From contig DIVC01000081.1 of assembly GCA_002423905.1 (NCBI GenBank), forward strand, positions 1 through 8,763: a stretch of 8,763 bases of DNA, in the 5' to 3' direction. The notes beneath the pieces were generated by a model, which was given only the letters and a program-made list of their open reading frames with translations, ran no database searches and was not told where the DNA came from. Source of the stretch: Idiomarina sp. UBA6142 (lineage in GTDB: Bacteria > Pseudomonadota > Gammaproteobacteria > Enterobacterales > Alteromonadaceae). Shown piece after piece: positions 7,214 through 8,763 of this stretch (the first letter of the stretch is position 1; each line of letters begins with the position of its first letter). Made by a program: the position numbers and the translations under genes.

Positions 7214-8239
7214 ATGAAAAAGCATCCTTTTTATCAGCTCGGTGGGCGCAAAATTGCGCCTGGCTCGCGCCACAGCGTGAAGATCCCGGCGGCGCGGCTG
7301 TATAACGATACCCCCATGGACTTGCACGCTGAGGTGCTGCATGGCATTAAACCCGGCCCCACCTTGCTGGTCTGCGCGGCAATTCATGGTGATGAACTCA
7401 ACGGGGTAGAAATATGTCGCCGATTAATGGGCGAAATCGACCCGCTTAAGCTCAGCGGCACCGTCATTATTGTGCCGGTGGTGAACGTATTTGGCTTTAT
7501 TCAGCAGTCGCGGTATTTACCCGATCGGCGCGATTTAAACCGCTGCTTTCCCGGTTCGGAGCGCGGCGCTCTTGGCTCGCGGTTAGCCTGGCTGTTTAAT
7601 CAATCCTTGGTGCAAAATGCCACCCATATCATTGATTTACATACCGGCGCCATTCACCGCGACAACCTGCCACAGGTGCGGGTAGATACCACCAATGCTG
7701 ACGCGCTGGTGATGGCGGAAGCGTTTGGTTCGCCCGTTATTTTGCATTCGAAAGAGCGCGACGGCTCATTACGCGGGCTAGCCTCAGAACTCGGTATACC
7801 GCTTATTTTGTACGAAGCCGGGGAAGCCTTACGGTTCGATTATACCGCCATCAAAGCCGGTGTTATTGGTGTACTGAATGTGATGAAAGCACTGAAGATG
7901 CTCAAGGGTCGGCGCTCACGGAAAAATGTGAAGTCGGTGATTGCCAAGCGCAGCGCCTGGATCCGTAACGAATTTGATGGCTTGGTGATCCCTAAAATTG
8001 AGCTGGGCAACATCATTAGCAAAGACCAAATCATTGCCCATATTGTCAACCCGCACGGTGAAGAGTTGCAGCCGATTAAAAGCCCGCTCAATGGCATTGT
8101 TATTGGCATTAGTAAAATACCGGTGGCCAACGAGGGTGAAGCACTCTTTAATGTCGCACAGTTTGATGACGATATTATTATTGAAGCGTCGGAAACCATC
8201 GACGTATTCGCAGAAAATTATGAACGGAAACCGATTTAA
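7214..8239 (+). CDS. Succinylglutamate desuccinylase/aspartoacylase-like zinc hydrolase (AstE/AspA family)
   Basis: This is a zinc-dependent amide hydrolase of the AstE/aspartoacylase branch of the M14 carboxypeptidase fold; relatives release acyl groups from N-acyl amino acids. Zinc ligands are visible as His58 and Glu61 in IHGDELNG and His143 in DLHTG. RRDLNRCFPGS (105-115) provides substrate-binding Arg/Asn, and Glu201 in LYEAGE is the likely catalytic base. From about 248 a beta-rich segment (WIRNEFDGLVIPK ... IKSPLNGIVIGI) resembles the C-terminal barrel domain of this family. There is no arginine-catabolism gene nearby, so a true AstE role is unlikely; the position after rimK suggests action on an acyl or glutamyl modification, which is inference. 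An in-frame TTG at 7208, abutting the rimK stop and 9 nt after AAGGGG, is an alternative start that would add two residues. The gene rsmC follows after 3 nt. Confidence 0.9.
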   Translation: MKKHPFYQLGGRKIAPGSRHSVKIPAARLYNDTPMDLHAEVLHGIKPGPTLLVCAAIHGDELNGVEICRRLMGEIDPLKLSGTVIIVPVVNVFGFIQQSRYLPDRRDLNRCFPGSERGALGSRLAWLFNQSLVQNATHIIDLHTGAIHRDNLPQVRVDTTNADALVMAEAFGSPVILHSKERDGSLRGLASELGIPLILYEAGEALRFDYTAIKAGVIGVLNVMKALKMLKGRRSRKNVKSVIAKRSAWIRNEFDGLVIPKIELGNIISKDQIIAHIVNPHGEELQPIKSPLNGIVIGISKIPVANEGEALFNVAQFDDDIIIEASETIDVFAENYERKPI

Positions 8240-8242
8240 GCC

Positions 8243-8763
8243 ATGAGCCATTTGTCACCACCCTCGCAACTGATTATTCGCCAAGCCGAGCGCTTGCAAC
8301 AGCGCCAATGGCTGCTCATCAACGCGCCCGATGCCGCGGTAGCGACTGAACTCGAGGTGGCGGCGTTATGGCATTTGCATGCCGGTGCGGCGCAGCAATG
8401 GCAACCGCATAGCGCGGTTCAGCAATTTTCCGCCAGTGCCCCCAGCGAACTCAATGGCGCCAATGCCGCGCTGTTGTGGTTACCCAAAGAAAAGCCGCTG
8501 GCCGATTATTTGTTGCATGCCATTGCCAGTATCATGCCGCTGGGTAGCGAAGTGTGGCTGGTCGGGGAAAATCGGGGCGGTATCAAAAGTATCGATAAGC
8601 TGCTTGGTGACTATTATGCACCGCTGCACAAAGTCGCTATCGGTAACCATTCGCTGCTGTTAGCCACCACCGTTCAAGCCACACCGAAGCCATTTACCCT
8701 GCACGACTATGTGCTCGAGCAGCAGTTAGCGCAACCCGGTTTCGCCGAGCCGTTGCGGCTGCA
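8243..8763 (+). CDS. rsmC: 16S rRNA (guanine-1207-N2)-methyltransferase RsmC (partial, N-terminal part)
   Basis: RsmC methylates G1207 of 16S rRNA in the assembled 30S subunit using S-adenosylmethionine. The window holds about 173 codons, which is the N-terminal half. This corresponds to the degenerate methyltransferase-like domain that in E. coli RsmC helps folding and RNA binding. Support comes from LLWLPKEKPLADYLLHAI (about 77-94) and the family-typical VWLVGENRGGIKSIDKLL (about 104-121), followed by YYAPLHKV. The catalytic domain with the AdoMet-binding and NPP(F) motifs lies beyond the window edge, so RlmG or another relative is not fully excluded, though the VGENRGGIKS block favours RsmC. 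The ATG start is 3 nt after the stop of the preceding gene, so it belongs to the rimB-rimK operon. Confidence 0.85.
   Translation, partial: MSHLSPPSQLIIRQAERLQQRQWLLINAPDAAVATELEVAALWHLHAGAAQQWQPHSAVQQFSASAPSELNGANAALLWLPKEKPLADYLLHAIASIMPLGSEVWLVGENRGGIKSIDKLLGDYYAPLHKVAIGNHSLLLATTVQATPKPFTLHDYVLEQQLAQPGFAEPLRL

Overview
The window carries ten protein genes, with almost no non-coding DNA. They form two blocks that diverge from a 91-bp intergenic region at 5056-5146. The presence of MutH, which normally goes with Dam methylation and methyl-directed mismatch repair, and the close resemblance of ThyA (long form), Lgt, RppH, PtsP and RimK to their gammaproteobacterial counterparts point to a gammaproteobacterium. 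A marine Alteromonadales-like or Vibrio-like lineage is my guess, but the sequence does not settle the genus. All of this looks like core chromosome: I see no insertion sequence, phage gene, CRISPR array, tRNA or rRNA.

Left block (minus strand, 5055 down to 1): rppH (mRNA 5'-end pyrophosphohydrolase), ptsP (enzyme I of the nitrogen PTS), a TauE/SafE-family membrane permease, lgt (lipoprotein diacylglyceryl transferase) and the start of thyA (thymidylate synthase, cut by the window edge). Neighbours are separated by 0 to 3 nt or overlap by 4 nt, so this is almost certainly one translationally coupled operon. Two of its starts are GTG (rppH and the permease).

Right block (plus strand, 5147 to 8763): mutH, then rimB (retropepsin-like protease), rimK (ATP-grasp ligase that adds glutamates to ribosomal protein S6), an AstE/aspartoacylase-like zinc enzyme of the M14 fold, and the N-terminal part of rsmC (16S rRNA G1207 methyltransferase), cut by the window edge. 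From rimB onward the genes overlap or abut. The set reads as a small-subunit ribosome modification operon with one uncharacterised member, the AstE-like enzyme.

The points most worth a second look are the M14-type deacylase placed with the S6 glutamate ligase and its protease, and a 16-bp perfect repeat. One copy lies just before the mutH start and the other encodes part of the C-terminal tail of Lgt just before the thyA start. Candidate back-to-back promoters with overlapping -10 elements lie between rppH and mutH. No stretch longer than 300 bases lacks a gene.
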